This document shows positions 1-6,881 of a stretch of DNA of 53,572 nt, piece after piece. Below the pieces are notes generated by a model. The model was not told the origin of the DNA and ran no database searches. It worked only from the letters and a program-made list of their open reading frames with translations. A program made the translations under genes and the position numbers. Every line of letters starts with the position of its first letter. Positions within the stretch are counted from its first letter, which is position 1. Source of the DNA: a virus; IMG/VR virus record IMGVR_UViG_3300032516_000036, positions 1-53,572 of that record; one strand, 5' to 3'.

Positions 1-104
1 ATGTACGTCGCGAGACCTGGAGTTGCGCCTAGTGCAAGGGCCATTACTATGCCCATCATCATTCCTATAATACCAAAAATTATTAAAGTATATCTGTTGT
101 TCAT
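1..104 (-). CDS. N-terminal part of a small membrane or secreted protein, cut by window edge
   Basis: A reading frame starting at ATG 104 runs off the left edge after 34 codons. It begins MNNRYT, followed by a strongly hydrophobic stretch of about 20 residues rich in Ile, Met, Gly and Ala, which reads as a transmembrane helix or signal sequence. An AAAGGG Shine-Dalgarno lies 4 to 5 bases before the ATG, which supports this start. The T-rich tract between this gene and the stop of the upstream minus-strand gene could end transcription, but I see no convincing stem. The function cannot be judged from the fragment. Confidence 0.6.
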   Translation of the reverse strand, partial: MNNRYTLIIFGIIGMMMGIVMALALGATPGLATY

Positions 105-168
105 TATCACCCTTTTAAAAATAAAAAAAAATCAAAAAGCCTCCCCTATGGCGCCCGCGTGTTCGACT

Positions 169-1245
169 CTATATACTACCGCTCTTCGCAATGATGCTGA
201 TAACCGACTCTTCTTCTCTTTGATGAGCAAGTATTCCTTTTGCAGATCCACTCCCTGGAGCAGGTCCCTTTTTCCCATGAAGCCCATTAGCTCCATCAAT
301 GTTTTTATTGCGTGCATTTATTTTTTTTGCCTTCCTCTTCGCACATGGCGAAGAAAGTTGTTCATGTACTAATGACACATTGTGAATTTGGTTTCTGGGG
401 ACTCCAAAATACTCGAGCAAGTATATGCCCCGTGTAGCGGAAAATGCTGTGAGCACCGAATCATCCCACCAGATAACATGCTTTCCAGTATCCTTAAGAT
501 TTTGACAATACGCCGCGATTCGTTTGTATCGTTCCGGATCTTCTCTCAATAGCCGTTCACATGTTCGTTTAACTGTTTCACGCATAGATAGTAGCATTCC
601 TGGTTTTCGATGACGAGTGCATTCGTGTGCAGTACAAATTTCCTCCATACGCTTTCGCGACATTCGCGCTGGGGGGCGTTGTTTATTACCCTCAATATCA
701 AAACCAAGTACCATATCTCCGAAGATACCTTTCTCGGGAACACAATATCCCCTGGATTTTGGAAATGAGCAAAATAAAGTATTCCCTAATTTTTCTTGGA
801 AAAATACCGGTTGACTGCATCCATGCGAATCGGAACAAGCCAAAGCAATATTCTCTTCCTGACAAAAGGATCCGACAATATCGACAATTTCTCGCGCGAG
901 CATTTCATGTCGTTTCATTATACGTACGCTGTCTCCTGGCCTCTTAGGAGCCTGAACACCGTTTCTAATTTCCCCCTCTGTTTGAGCAAGATATGCGGCA
1001 TATTTTTTCATAAGATACCTACTGATCCAGCGATCTTTTCTCAATTTGAAAAGAGCATGAATAGCTATTGCCTCGTCAATAAGATCTACTCGAAAACGAA
1101 ACAATGAATTACGTTTGGACGTTGTAAAAAGACCCGGCATATGCTTTTCCAAACAAGCCATAAGGGGATCAATTAATTTAATTTTAAAATGAATATCCTC
1201 AAAGAAAGTATCTCCCTTGATTTGGGGGCGTTGTTTCTCTCGCAT
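169..1245 (-). CDS. Hypothetical protein, 358 aa, Cys- and Arg/Lys-rich
   Basis: This is the longest open frame in the region and continues the minus-strand block. I recognise no family. The first 100 residues look helical and charged. The middle holds scattered cysteines (around SHGCSQP and ICTAHECTRH) without a clear zinc-ribbon spacing. A conserved-looking core, HVIWWDDSVLTAF, is followed by a low-complexity basic tail rich in Ala, Gly and Lys. No good Shine-Dalgarno precedes ATG 1245, and a perfect palindrome overlaps the start codon. It may be a phage accessory protein. Shorter internal starts are possible. Confidence 0.6.
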   Translation of the reverse strand: MREKQRPQIKGDTFFEDIHFKIKLIDPLMACLEKHMPGLFTTSKRNSLFRFRVDLIDEAIAIHALFKLRKDRWISRYLMKKYAAYLAQTEGEIRNGVQAPKRPGDSVRIMKRHEMLAREIVDIVGSFCQEENIALACSDSHGCSQPVFFQEKLGNTLFCSFPKSRGYCVPEKGIFGDMVLGFDIEGNKQRPPARMSRKRMEEICTAHECTRHRKPGMLLSMRETVKRTCERLLREDPERYKRIAAYCQNLKDTGKHVIWWDDSVLTAFSATRGIYLLEYFGVPRNQIHNVSLVHEQLSSPCAKRKAKKINARNKNIDGANGLHGKKGPAPGSGSAKGILAHQREEESVISIIAKSGSI

Positions 1246-1258
1246 GGTACAGTACCAT
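1244..1258. promoter_or_regulatory. Perfect 7-bp-arm palindrome over a start codon (possible operator)
   Basis: The sequence ATGGTAC-A-GTACCAT is a perfect inverted repeat with a single central base. It overlaps the start codon of the 358-codon minus-strand gene. Its position would suit an operator or a small translational hairpin. There is no recognisable promoter beside it. The 190 bases further upstream contain nothing else that I can name. Confidence 0.3.
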
Positions 1259-1436
1259 TCTATTAGTTTAGTAAACAGTTATTTAGTTTCGGACATGTAA
1301 AATTAGCACGCGTTCTCCACAACCAGAGCAATAATTGACGGGAAGATCTCCCGCATCCGGGGTTTATTTCCACTTGGAACGCATGAGGAAAGCGGTAATT
1401 TTATGTATGTGCTTCACGAGTTCATCAATGAGGCAC

Positions 1437-1481
1437 AGAGGGCAACCATAAAGCAACCACCTTTATGATATGGTGCCCTCT
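1437..1481 (-). terminator. Long imperfect hairpin just after a stop codon
   Basis: Starting 5 bases beyond the stop of the 127-codon gene, the minus strand can fold AGAGGGCA-CCAT...AAAG against its complement around a loop of about 7 bases, with small bulges. No U tract follows, so it is not a textbook intrinsic terminator. It may act as a 3' RNA-stabilising structure or a factor-assisted terminator. Confidence 0.4.
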
Positions 1482-1485
1482 ACAA

Positions 1486-1869
1486 TTACTGTATCGGCCA
1501 CCCTCTCACCTTATCACACTTATCACATAGCGTAAGCTCCCAAGCATGTGCGCATCGTAACTTCCCAGGTTCTCCACATCTTTCGCATATGGTAAAAGAC
1601 ATTTGTTCAGCGAGAAATATAACTTCGCGCATTTCCGAAGTTACCGAAGATGTATAGAAGCGCAACCCCCCAAATTTCTCTTTCACTTGAGTTATTTTCC
1701 TATCCCAACCCATAGCCACCAACGATTCAATAAGATCCTTAATGAGTTGATTCCATCCATCGCCAGTGGAAAAGAATCTGGAGTAAATGGGAGGTCTCGG
1801 CTCATTCCACCCCCCATTAACTAAACCACCAATGGATTCAAGGTATTTATCTAATTCTACTTTTGTCAT
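1486..1869 (-). CDS. Small zinc-ribbon phage protein, 127 aa
   Basis: The C-terminal third has two cysteine pairs, CERCG near residue 95 and LCDKC near residue 116, with a CAH between them. This is consistent with a structural zinc ribbon. The middle contains a KEKFGGLRFY element that I recall from small uncharacterised phage proteins. ATG 1869 overlaps the stop of the upstream frame as ATGA, so translation is probably coupled. The first 13 residues (MTKVELDKYLESI) closely match the start of the 49-codon frame at 2054-2203, which indicates a local duplication. The function is unknown; a nucleic-acid-binding role is only a guess. Confidence 0.75.
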   Translation of the reverse strand: MTKVELDKYLESIGGLVNGGWNEPRPPIYSRFFSTGDGWNQLIKDLIESLVAMGWDRKITQVKEKFGGLRFYTSSVTSEMREVIFLAEQMSFTICERCGEPGKLRCAHAWELTLCDKCDKVRGWPIQ

Positions 1870-2057
1870 TTTGCTCTCTCCAATCCTTGATATTTGTAGC
1901 CAGTTATATCAGTACAGGAAAGAGCTTTTTTATAAACTTCTTCCTCTACCTCTAGATATCTTGTGTGAAAAATGTATGAGATTTGTTCGCACTCCAATAT
2001 CTTCACAATCTCATTTATTCGTGCCCACGCCTGCATACCACTATGGTATAGTATCAT
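1866..2057 (-). CDS. Hypothetical protein, 63 aa
   Basis: I chose ATG 2057 rather than an upstream TTG at 2099. It overlaps the stop of the preceding small frame as ATGA and has GAGGG 4 to 5 bases upstream. The product begins MILYHSGMQAW, is mostly helical and charged, and ends EVYKKALSCTDITGYKYQGLERAK. It overlaps the next gene by ATGA. I recognise no family. It could be a protein that infers or adapts phage-specific metabolism, but nothing in the sequence says so. Confidence 0.6.
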   Translation of the reverse strand: MILYHSGMQAWARINEIVKILECEQISYIFHTRYLEVEEEVYKKALSCTDITGYKYQGLERAK

Positions 2058-2203
2058 TTTTCCCTCTTTATCCAGGGCCGTGTGAACCAATAAAACCAAC
2101 CTAATTTGCTTCTATGTGTCATTGACCGCGGAAGCCAGTATAACCATCCCAATCTCTTCTTCTCAATGGATTTAAGATATTCATCTAATTTTGTTCTTGT
2201 CAT
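2054..2203 (-). CDS. Very small protein, 49 aa, truncated paralog of the neighbouring zinc-ribbon gene
   Basis: ATG 2203 is preceded by a strong GGAG ribosome site. The product starts MTRTKLDEYLKSIEKK, which matches the start of the 127-residue zinc-ribbon protein, MTKVELDKYLESI. About 40 of 50 bases match around the two starts, including the upstream region. After that it diverges into a Trp-rich stretch with a near-repeat (GWLYWLPRSMTHRSKLGWFYWF). It stops inside an ATGA overlap with the next gene. It may be a decayed duplicate kept as a leader that couples translation, or a real small protein. Confidence 0.5.
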   Translation of the reverse strand: MTRTKLDEYLKSIEKKRLGWLYWLPRSMTHRSKLGWFYWFTRPWIKREK

Positions 2204-2230
2204 TTCTTTTCTCCTTCGACGCAAAGTCAT

Positions 2231-2620
2231 TTAATCTCTCACCCGGATCCATCCCGCAAACGGGTCGCGCTGTTTCTGAACAACGCGAAGATACTTACCG
2301 GATGGCACGGTGAGAGTATCGTGATCTGGGTGATCGCCCGAAGTGTGGACGAGCCGCGCATCCTCCTTGACCTCAACAATCTGTCCCCTGTCATTCACGG
2401 CTTTATCAGACACTTCCTCCATTACGATAACATTCCCTTCGAGAACATGGTGGTGCCCCGTGGCTTCACCATAGGCGAGGATGTTGTCTGTCTTCTGGGA
2501 AAGATCGGCGCTGAGAAGAGACTTAGCATTATCAAACGCCTCCTTCGTGCGGAAATTCTTGCGTGTGATTGCTTCGATTGGGATGAGAAGTACGTCGCCT
2601 TGCCGAATTATTTTGTTCAT
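2231..2620 (-). CDS. RQGDVLL / GEATGHHH family phage protein, 129 aa
   Basis: The N-terminus reads MNKIIRQGDVLLIPIEAI, and a GEATGHHHVL segment lies in the middle. The C-terminus is beta-rich, DTLTVPSGKYLRVVQKQRDP. I recall small proteins of this shape from phages and bacteria, where they often sit beside DUF6745 proteins, and the next gene here is one. The His cluster suggests metal binding, but no activity is known to me. AAGAGG lies about 7 bases before ATG 2620. Confidence 0.75.
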   Translation of the reverse strand: MNKIIRQGDVLLIPIEAITRKNFRTKEAFDNAKSLLSADLSQKTDNILAYGEATGHHHVLEGNVIVMEEVSDKAVNDRGQIVEVKEDARLVHTSGDHPDHDTLTVPSGKYLRVVQKQRDPFAGWIRVRD

Positions 2621-2631
2621 AGGAAAACCTC

Positions 2632-2721
2632 TTAAATTGATTTATGATTTAGTTTGTTTAACATCATGGTTAATTTTTTGCCTAATCTTTTTTCTCTCCA
2701 TAGTAGGAATAAATATATCAC
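2632..2721 (-). CDS. Possible 29-aa hydrophobic peptide with GTG start
   Basis: GTG 2721 overlaps the stop of the 550-codon gene as GTGA and is preceded by AGGGGG 6 bases upstream. The frame gives VIYLFLLWREKRLGKK followed by a short basic tail. The overlap and ribosome site resemble the other coupled starts in this block. The length is so small that chance cannot be ruled out. Confidence 0.3.
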   Translation of the reverse strand: MIYLFLLWREKRLGKKLTMMLNKLNHKSI

Positions 2722-4370
2722 GACTGACCCCCTATAAAGTTATGATAAAACTCTTGAGTTAATTCAAATGTTGACGCTACCGCTTCAAGCGCTGTCTTGC
2801 AGTCTGGTCCTACCGGCAGAAAATAATCCTTCTTCGTCCCATCCGGTAAGGGCGTGGAGTTTTTAACGTGTACCATTCTGAGTTTGAAACCGGTTAAATC
2901 TTTCTCGTACAGTGTCCCGTATTCACTTTCATCCAACTTCTTTGCGTTTGAATTAACAAGGTATCTCCCAACTCCATAGCGTTCAATCATTACTCTTTTC
3001 ACTTCCTGATTCCCTTCTGCTTCGATTTTGACTATCGTTATCTCTTGAGGGCGCATTACAATGTATTCATCAACAACAACTCCGCCTATCGCATACAGTC
3101 CCCATCCGTCTGGATATTCAATGGCTTTTGAGGTTTCTGAATGTAATCTTCCTTCTGAGTCTCGGTTTATCATTTGTGGCCGCTCACATACGATGACAAA
3201 ATTCTTATTTGCCCAGATGTAATTAACAGATTCACATACTTTTCGGTATGCTTCAGCCCGCTCCATTATATCTTGAGACAATTCAAGTTTACATATGTCC
3301 GTGAAAAAAGAAACATAAGAAGGCGCTCCGTAATACCACCCTCCTACCCAAAATTGTCCCCCAAACCACTCATACCATAGCATTTTTTTTACAGCACCGC
3401 CCACAGCATTGTCCACAGCACCGCCCACAGCATTGTCCACAGCACCGCGCACAGCATCGCCCACAGCAACGCGCACAGCAACGCGCACAGCATCGCGCAC
3501 AGCACCGCGCACAGCATCGCCCACAGCACCGCCGACAGCATTGTCCACAGCACCGCCCACAGCACCGCCGACAGCATTGTCCACAGCACCGCCGACAGCA
3601 TTGTCCACAGCACCGCCCACAGCACCGCCGACAGCATCGCCCACAGCAACGCCCACAGCAACGCGCACAGCACCGCCCACAGCACCGCCGACAGCATCGC
3701 CCACAGCACCGCCGACAGCATCGCCCACAGCACCGCGCACAGCAACGCGCACGGCACCGTCCACAGCATCGCGCACAGCAACGCCCACAGCAACGCCGAC
3801 AGCATTGTCCACAGCACCGCCGACAGCATCGCCCACAGCAACGCGCACAGCAACGCCCACAGCAACGCGCACAGCAACGCGCACAGCACCGTCCACAGCA
3901 CCGCGCACAGCACCGTCCACAGCACCGCCCACAGCACCGCCCACAGCACCGTCCACAGCATCGCGCACAGCATCGCGCACAGCAACGCGCACAGCATTGT
4001 CCACAGCATCGCCCACAGCACCGCCGACAGCAACGCCCACAGCAACGCGCACAGCACCGTCCACAGCACCGCCCACAGCACCGCGCACGGTATCAGGAGA
4101 TTTTAGTATCGCTTCCGCAATCGACGATGCAAAAGCCCCGACCATCGGAGATTTCACCCTAACAACATTTTTGGGATATACAAACCCGGCCTTCTGGTAA
4201 CAAACGGGCATATATTTATCAAACGTCTCAAAATCTGTTTCACCTGTTCTCAGACCGATCTTGATCCACTTCTCAGCCCAAAGCTTCATTTGTGCCTTTT
4301 GTTCTGATGTTAATTTATCTATGCGTTTCACTTTCTCTCTCCTTGTTTGTACTCCTAAGTATTTTTTCAT
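2718..4370 (-). CDS. DUF6745-like protein with a giant tetrapeptide-repeat domain, 550 aa
   Basis: There are three parts. Residues 1-95 are an ordinary helical domain (LTSEQKAQMKLWAEKWIKIG). Residues about 95-328 are 58 tandem four-residue repeats of the form x-x-Ala-Val, with Gly, Asp, Asn, Arg or Val at the variable places. Residues 330-550 form the conserved part: a Trp/Gly-rich FGGQFWVGGWYYG segment, AIEYPDGWGLYAIGG, PQEITIVKIEAEGNQEVKRV, and DESEYGTLYEKDL before PLPDGTKKDYFL. From memory this C-terminal order matches DUF6745 proteins of bacteria and phages, which often carry shorter SVxD-type repeats in the same place. AAGGAG lies 8 bases before ATG 4370, which overlaps the upstream stop as ATGA. 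The function is unknown. Confidence 0.75.
   Translation of the reverse strand: MKKYLGVQTRREKVKRIDKLTSEQKAQMKLWAEKWIKIGLRTGETDFETFDKYMPVCYQKAGFVYPKNVVRVKSPMVGAFASSIAEAILKSPDTVRGAVGGAVDGAVRVAVGVAVGGAVGDAVDNAVRVAVRDAVRDAVDGAVGGAVGGAVDGAVRGAVDGAVRVAVRVAVGVAVRVAVGDAVGGAVDNAVGVAVGVAVRDAVDGAVRVAVRGAVGDAVGGAVGDAVGGAVGGAVRVAVGVAVGDAVGGAVGGAVDNAVGGAVDNAVGGAVGGAVDNAVGGAVGDAVRGAVRDAVRVAVRVAVGDAVRGAVDNAVGGAVDNAVGGAVKKMLWYEWFGGQFWVGGWYYGAPSYVSFFTDICKLELSQDIMERAEAYRKVCESVNYIWANKNFVIVCERPQMINRDSEGRLHSETSKAIEYPDGWGLYAIGGVVVDEYIVMRPQEITIVKIEAEGNQEVKRVMIERYGVGRYLVNSNAKKLDESEYGTLYEKDLTGFKLRMVHVKNSTPLPDGTKKDYFLPVGPDCKTALEAVASTFELTQEFYHNFIGGQS
3391..4086. repeat. 58-unit 12-bp tandem repeat inside the DUF6745-like gene
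   Basis: Fifty-eight head-to-tail 12-base units run without interruption, each close to ACAGCAnCGCCC read on the plus strand. The first two thirds of each unit are fixed, and variation sits in positions encoding the two variable residues. The tract is far more GC-rich than its surroundings. Because the period is a multiple of three and the unit lacks stops, several frames stay open on both strands. Only the minus-strand frame joins the conserved flanking protein domains. Confidence 0.95.
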
Positions 4371-4735
4371 TTCACATCTCCTTTCAACTGCGACTCGATG
4401 AGGGATTGAATCGCGCCCGCATCAAGATCGTGAACCGTTCGACGCTTAGAATAATCACTCCAAAACCTCTTCCAGTCAATTCCCCGCTTGACGATCTGAC
4501 GATTGCGAAGGATTTCGTCAACTATCTCAATGGGCATGTAAGCGTAAAATTCTCCCATTACTATCTTTGCATAACCGTTTGCCGTACCATCAATGATTTT
4601 CTCCCACACTTCCTCTTCCTCACCTTTCAGCTTGGCGAGTTCGGATTCGAGAGAGAGAATGTAATCTCCCAATTCTCTTTGGGACAAATAGTGTGAATTT
4701 CTTAATTCAGTAATTCTTTCGTTCGGTCTGTTCAT
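4367..4735 (-). CDS. Hypothetical protein, 122 aa, coiled-coil N-terminus
   Basis: I chose ATG 4735 because AAGGAG lies 9 bases upstream; a longer frame begins at 4777. Residues 1-50 are a likely coiled coil with heptad-like leucines (ITELRNSHYLSQRELGDYIL then LESELAKLKGEEEEV). The rest is mixed helix. The last codon overlaps the start of the repeat-protein gene as ATGA, so the two are probably co-translated. No known family. Confidence 0.65.
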   Translation of the reverse strand: MNRPNERITELRNSHYLSQRELGDYILSLESELAKLKGEEEEVWEKIIDGTANGYAKIVMGEFYAYMPIEIVDEILRNRQIVKRGIDWKRFWSDYSKRRTVHDLDAGAIQSLIESQLKGDVK

Positions 4736-4773
4736 TCCTTTTCTCCTTTCTTCCTTCGGTGTCACAAAGCACC

Positions 4774-4974
4774 TCACTCAGCGATCAGCGGTTCAAAATC
4801 TGTACCATCTACCCACACGAATGTTTTTGCTTTATCGTCCCATATCAAAAATATAACACCGAAATCAGCGTACTTGGTTGAAGTGCCGTATACAACGACA
4901 TTTTTATTATGAGGTTTGTAAAATAATTGCATATAAAATAATTGCATATAATATGCAGTTTTATCAATCGGCAA
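4774..4974 (-). CDS. Hypothetical protein, 66 aa, paralog of the gene at 6618-6794
   Basis: The C-terminal half (VIFLIWDDKAKTFVWVDG then TDFEP) matches VFLIYYNDAWEWVDTADYGP of the small gene at 6618-6794, so the two are paralogs. The start is uncertain. The frame opens at TTG 4974, and a GAAAGGA site lies about 12 bases upstream. A 15-bp tandem duplication (ATGCAATTATTTTAT twice) sits near the N-terminus and may reflect slippage. Confidence 0.5.
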   Translation of the reverse strand: MPIDKTAYYMQLFYMQLFYKPHNKNVVVYGTSTKYADFGVIFLIWDDKAKTFVWVDGTDFEPLIAE

Positions 4975-5042
4975 AATTATAATATTCCTTTCGTATTATG
5001 CCTTGTCAGGCAACCAGAGTTGTAGTTATGTTATTAGTTATG

Positions 5043-5252
5043 TTATTCATTTTGTCTTGTTTTACTGTTACCATCATGGCATTTGTCATGAGACGTGGGC
5101 TTTATATCTCCACGTGCTTTTTCCACTGCGAGAATAAAAAGAATATTGGCCTGGTCCAAAGTAAGATAATTACCCACTGCTCGGTTAGTTTGTTTATTTG
5201 CTGCTATATATGATTCTAGTAGAATCGTTTCATCTTTTGTTAATTCAATCAT
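5043..5252 (-). CDS. Hypothetical protein, 69 aa
   Basis: The small acidic-to-basic protein begins MIELTKDETILLESYIAANK. AAGGA lies about 9 bases before the ATG, which overlaps the upstream stop by one base (TAATG). The N-terminal 40 residues are predicted helical by eye, and the tail is polar. I recognise no family. Confidence 0.6.
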   Translation of the reverse strand: MIELTKDETILLESYIAANKQTNRAVGNYLTLDQANILFILAVEKARGDIKPTSHDKCHDGNSKTRQNE

Positions 5253-5551
5253 TATTCATTTTCCTTATTTATATAGCGATCAGCGATCGTACGTGATTTA
5301 ATAATTTCGTCAAAACGATCTCGTACATGTGTACAAAGAGAGCATCCGCAGAATTTTTCAAATATGGCCATACGAAGTAATTCTCTTTCCTCTACGGCGG
5401 AATTTTTGACGTTTTCTTTTATAATTTGTTTAGCGGTTTTAAGGACATAATTTCGTGATAATCTCTTTACTCCGATTTCACCGCATTTTTCCATGATGAC
5501 AAAGTGTGCGCCGTCGTCTCTACTATCATCAACCTCTACATATTTTTTCAT
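5252..5551 (-). CDS. Hypothetical protein, 99 aa
   Basis: The frame has a good AAAAGGA site before ATG 5551. The N-terminal 25 residues are acidic. A CGCSLC pair near residue 70 might bind metal together with a nearby His (CTHVRDRF). It is helical, with no known family. The stop overlaps the next start by one base, as in the rest of this minus-strand block. Confidence 0.6.
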   Translation of the reverse strand: MKKYVEVDDSRDDGAHFVIMEKCGEIGVKRLSRNYVLKTAKQIIKENVKNSAVEERELLRMAIFEKFCGCSLCTHVRDRFDEIIKSRTIADRYINKENE

Positions 5552-5642
5552 TGTATTCCTTTTAAAATTCTGGGTTACCGATTGACCTCCGGACTAGTGG
5601 AATAAAAAAATCACTGGTTTTATATCCAGGCCATTATGAAAG

Positions 5643-5825
5643 CTATGGTTTTTTATTTGGTGGGGTTGGGGGGTTGCTTTCTAATTCATCTTTTATATGC
5701 ATAATGAGTTCATCAATCCTTCTATTTCTTGTTTCAGAATATTTATTAGAACTTCTGTCCTCTTCAAGAAGAGTACAAAGACGTATAATGTCACGTCGTA
5801 ACATAAGTGTTATTGGGTAGCTCAT
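5643..5825 (-). CDS. Hypothetical protein, 60 aa
   Basis: I chose ATG 5825 (MSYPITLMLRRD) because GGAGA sits about 6 bases upstream; a longer start lies at 5837. The product is a single charged helical segment ending in a Pro-rich tail (SNPPTPPNKKP). A possible 23-codon GTG frame with its own GGAGA ends in an ATGA overlap at this start. It may be a leader peptide, but I do not annotate it separately. Confidence 0.5.
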   Translation of the reverse strand: MSYPITLMLRRDIIRLCTLLEEDRSSNKYSETRNRRIDELIMHIKDELESNPPTPPNKKP

Positions 5826-5919
5826 AATCTTCTCCATATTATTTTTATGTAAATGTACCGTAGAATACTACTATACATACTGCGTATTTCCACGGCTCTC
5901 CAATCTTTTAATATACTGC

Positions 5920-6090
5920 TTACTCTGGGTTTGATCCGTGCCATGATTTGAATCTATAATTAATTGTTAGTGGTCCTAAGGATAATGATTTATAAGTATA
6001 CCAAGTCCGTTCAGACCATATACAGCCTCGACACGAATCAAATCCCCATGCCCATAAACTTCTGGGCCAATACCATACAAAAGTTTTCAT
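5920..6090 (-). CDS. Trp-rich small phage protein, 56 aa
   Basis: ATG 6090 overlaps the upstream stop as ATGA. The product (MKTFVWYWPRSLWAWGFDS, then CRGCIWSERTWY, ending SLGPLTINYRFKSWHG) has seven Trp and a CxxC pair. The SLGPL-beta-strand ending is a pattern I recall from small uncharacterised phage proteins. The frame fills most of what would otherwise be a 250-base gap, and the overlap supports it. The function is unknown. Confidence 0.6.
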   Translation of the reverse strand: MKTFVWYWPRSLWAWGFDSCRGCIWSERTWYTYKSLSLGPLTINYRFKSWHGSNPE

Positions 6091-6461
6091 TTTCTCATCC
6101 GTTCATCCGTTAAATTAAATATGCTTCGGCCAACTTCACGATAACACTTTATTCGTTCTCTTAGTTTCTTGGGATCACCCTCAGAAAATATTTCCAAATC
6201 TTCTATACAATTGTACAATCTATCGATTAACAACCATTCTAATTTTGCTAAGTAAGCCGTATCAAGGGCCCGTATACCGGTCTGTTTCTTTCTAGTTACT
6301 ACATAGGTTTTACAGCGTGCCCCTAATTCATCTAATAAATACGCAAGCTCTTCTTCGCTGAAAGCGATGATACGAGTTATACTCTCACGTTCTTTAGTGT
6401 ATCCCACACTCATATCGTCCGCTATATAGATTACGTCTACATCAAAGATTCTTGGACTCAT
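6087..6461 (-). CDS. Hypothetical protein, 124 aa
   Basis: The N-terminus is a beta-like segment (MSPRIFDVDVIYIADD), followed by helices rich in Glu, Lys and Leu (EEELAYLLDELGARCKTYVV). The start overlaps the HTH gene upstream by 20 bases, and the stop overlaps the Trp-rich gene as ATGA, so all three belong to one transcript. There is no obvious ribosome site, so translation is probably coupled. No family recognised. Confidence 0.65.
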   Translation of the reverse strand: MSPRIFDVDVIYIADDMSVGYTKERESITRIIAFSEEELAYLLDELGARCKTYVVTRKKQTGIRALDTAYLAKLEWLLIDRLYNCIEDLEIFSEGDPKKLRERIKCYREVGRSIFNLTDERMRK

Positions 6462-6615
6462 CTAAATATTCCCTTACTTTTTTTTGACTAATTCCGAGTG
6501 CCTCCGCTATTTCTCGGATACTTTTCTTTTGTATTTTCTTCATAGTGCGAACATACCAACGTTTCATTTCGTCGGAGGCCTTTTTCTGCTCGTCTTTAGA
6601 TAACTCTTCTTTCAT
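6442..6615 (-). CDS. Small helix-turn-helix protein, 57 aa
   Basis: The frame gives MKEELSKDEQKKASDEMKRW followed by a clear helix-turn-helix at residues 31-50, SIREIAEALGISQKKVREYL. This fits the resolvase/MarR-like pattern with Ala in helix one and a Gly-Ile turn. It starts 2 bases after the stop of the upstream gene. It is a candidate regulator of the minus-strand block or of the divergent promoter next to it. Such a small protein would have to bind DNA as a dimer. The DNA-binding fold is well supported; the target is inferred. Confidence 0.65.
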   Translation of the reverse strand: MKEELSKDEQKKASDEMKRWYVRTMKKIQKKSIREIAEALGISQKKVREYLDESKNL

Positions 6616-6617
6616 TA

Positions 6618-6794
6618 TTATCCAAGGTTATAGGGCCCGTAGTCCGCGGTATCTACCCATTCCCAAGCATCATTATAGTAAATAAGAAATACCGTAGGGA
6701 TACTCTCTAAACTATCCCAATCTGCAGGAGCCATGACTTGGTATACTTTAGCTACTTGTAAAGTTTCTTTGTTTTGTACGTAAAAATCTGTCAT
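6618..6794 (-). CDS. Hypothetical protein, 58 aa, first gene of the minus-strand block
   Basis: I chose ATG 6794 because AAGGA sits 9 bases upstream, whereas ATG 6803 directly abuts that site. The product ends VFLIYYNDAWEWVDTADYGP, shared with the 66-residue protein at 4774-4974. The paralogous pair brackets the accessory block. Function unknown. The upstream divergent intergenic region has only a weak minus-strand candidate promoter (TATACT near 6876 with a poor -35). Confidence 0.55.
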   Translation of the reverse strand: MTDFYVQNKETLQVAKVYQVMAPADWDSLESIPTVFLIYYNDAWEWVDTADYGPYNLG

Positions 6795-6852
6795 ATCTAT
6801 CATTCCTTATGAATTAAAAGGTTCTTACCATTTAGTCTTATACCGTAAAAAC

Positions 6853-6881
6853 TTGATTTTCTCATATTTTATTAGTATAAT
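6853..6881 (+). promoter_or_regulatory. Sigma-70-type promoter, divergent region
   Basis: TTGATT (6853-6858), a 17-base spacer and TATAAT (6876-6881) form a near-consensus promoter pointing toward the hydrolase gene. Transcription would start near 6888, leaving a leader of about 100 bases before ATG 6988. It lies in the only divergent intergenic region of the window. Confidence 0.8.

Noticed and set aside
1-372. Plus-strand frame at the left edge
   Set aside because: It lies opposite two minus-strand genes with better ribosome sites, and has no ribosome site or homology of its own that I can see.
3389-4200. Long open frames on both strands through the 12-bp repeat, giving Thr/Pro/Ala-rich or Leu/Trp/Ala-rich proteins
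   Set aside because: The repeat period is a multiple of three without stops, so several frames stay open. Only the minus-strand frame ending at 2718 continues into conserved sequence on both sides and has a ribosome site.
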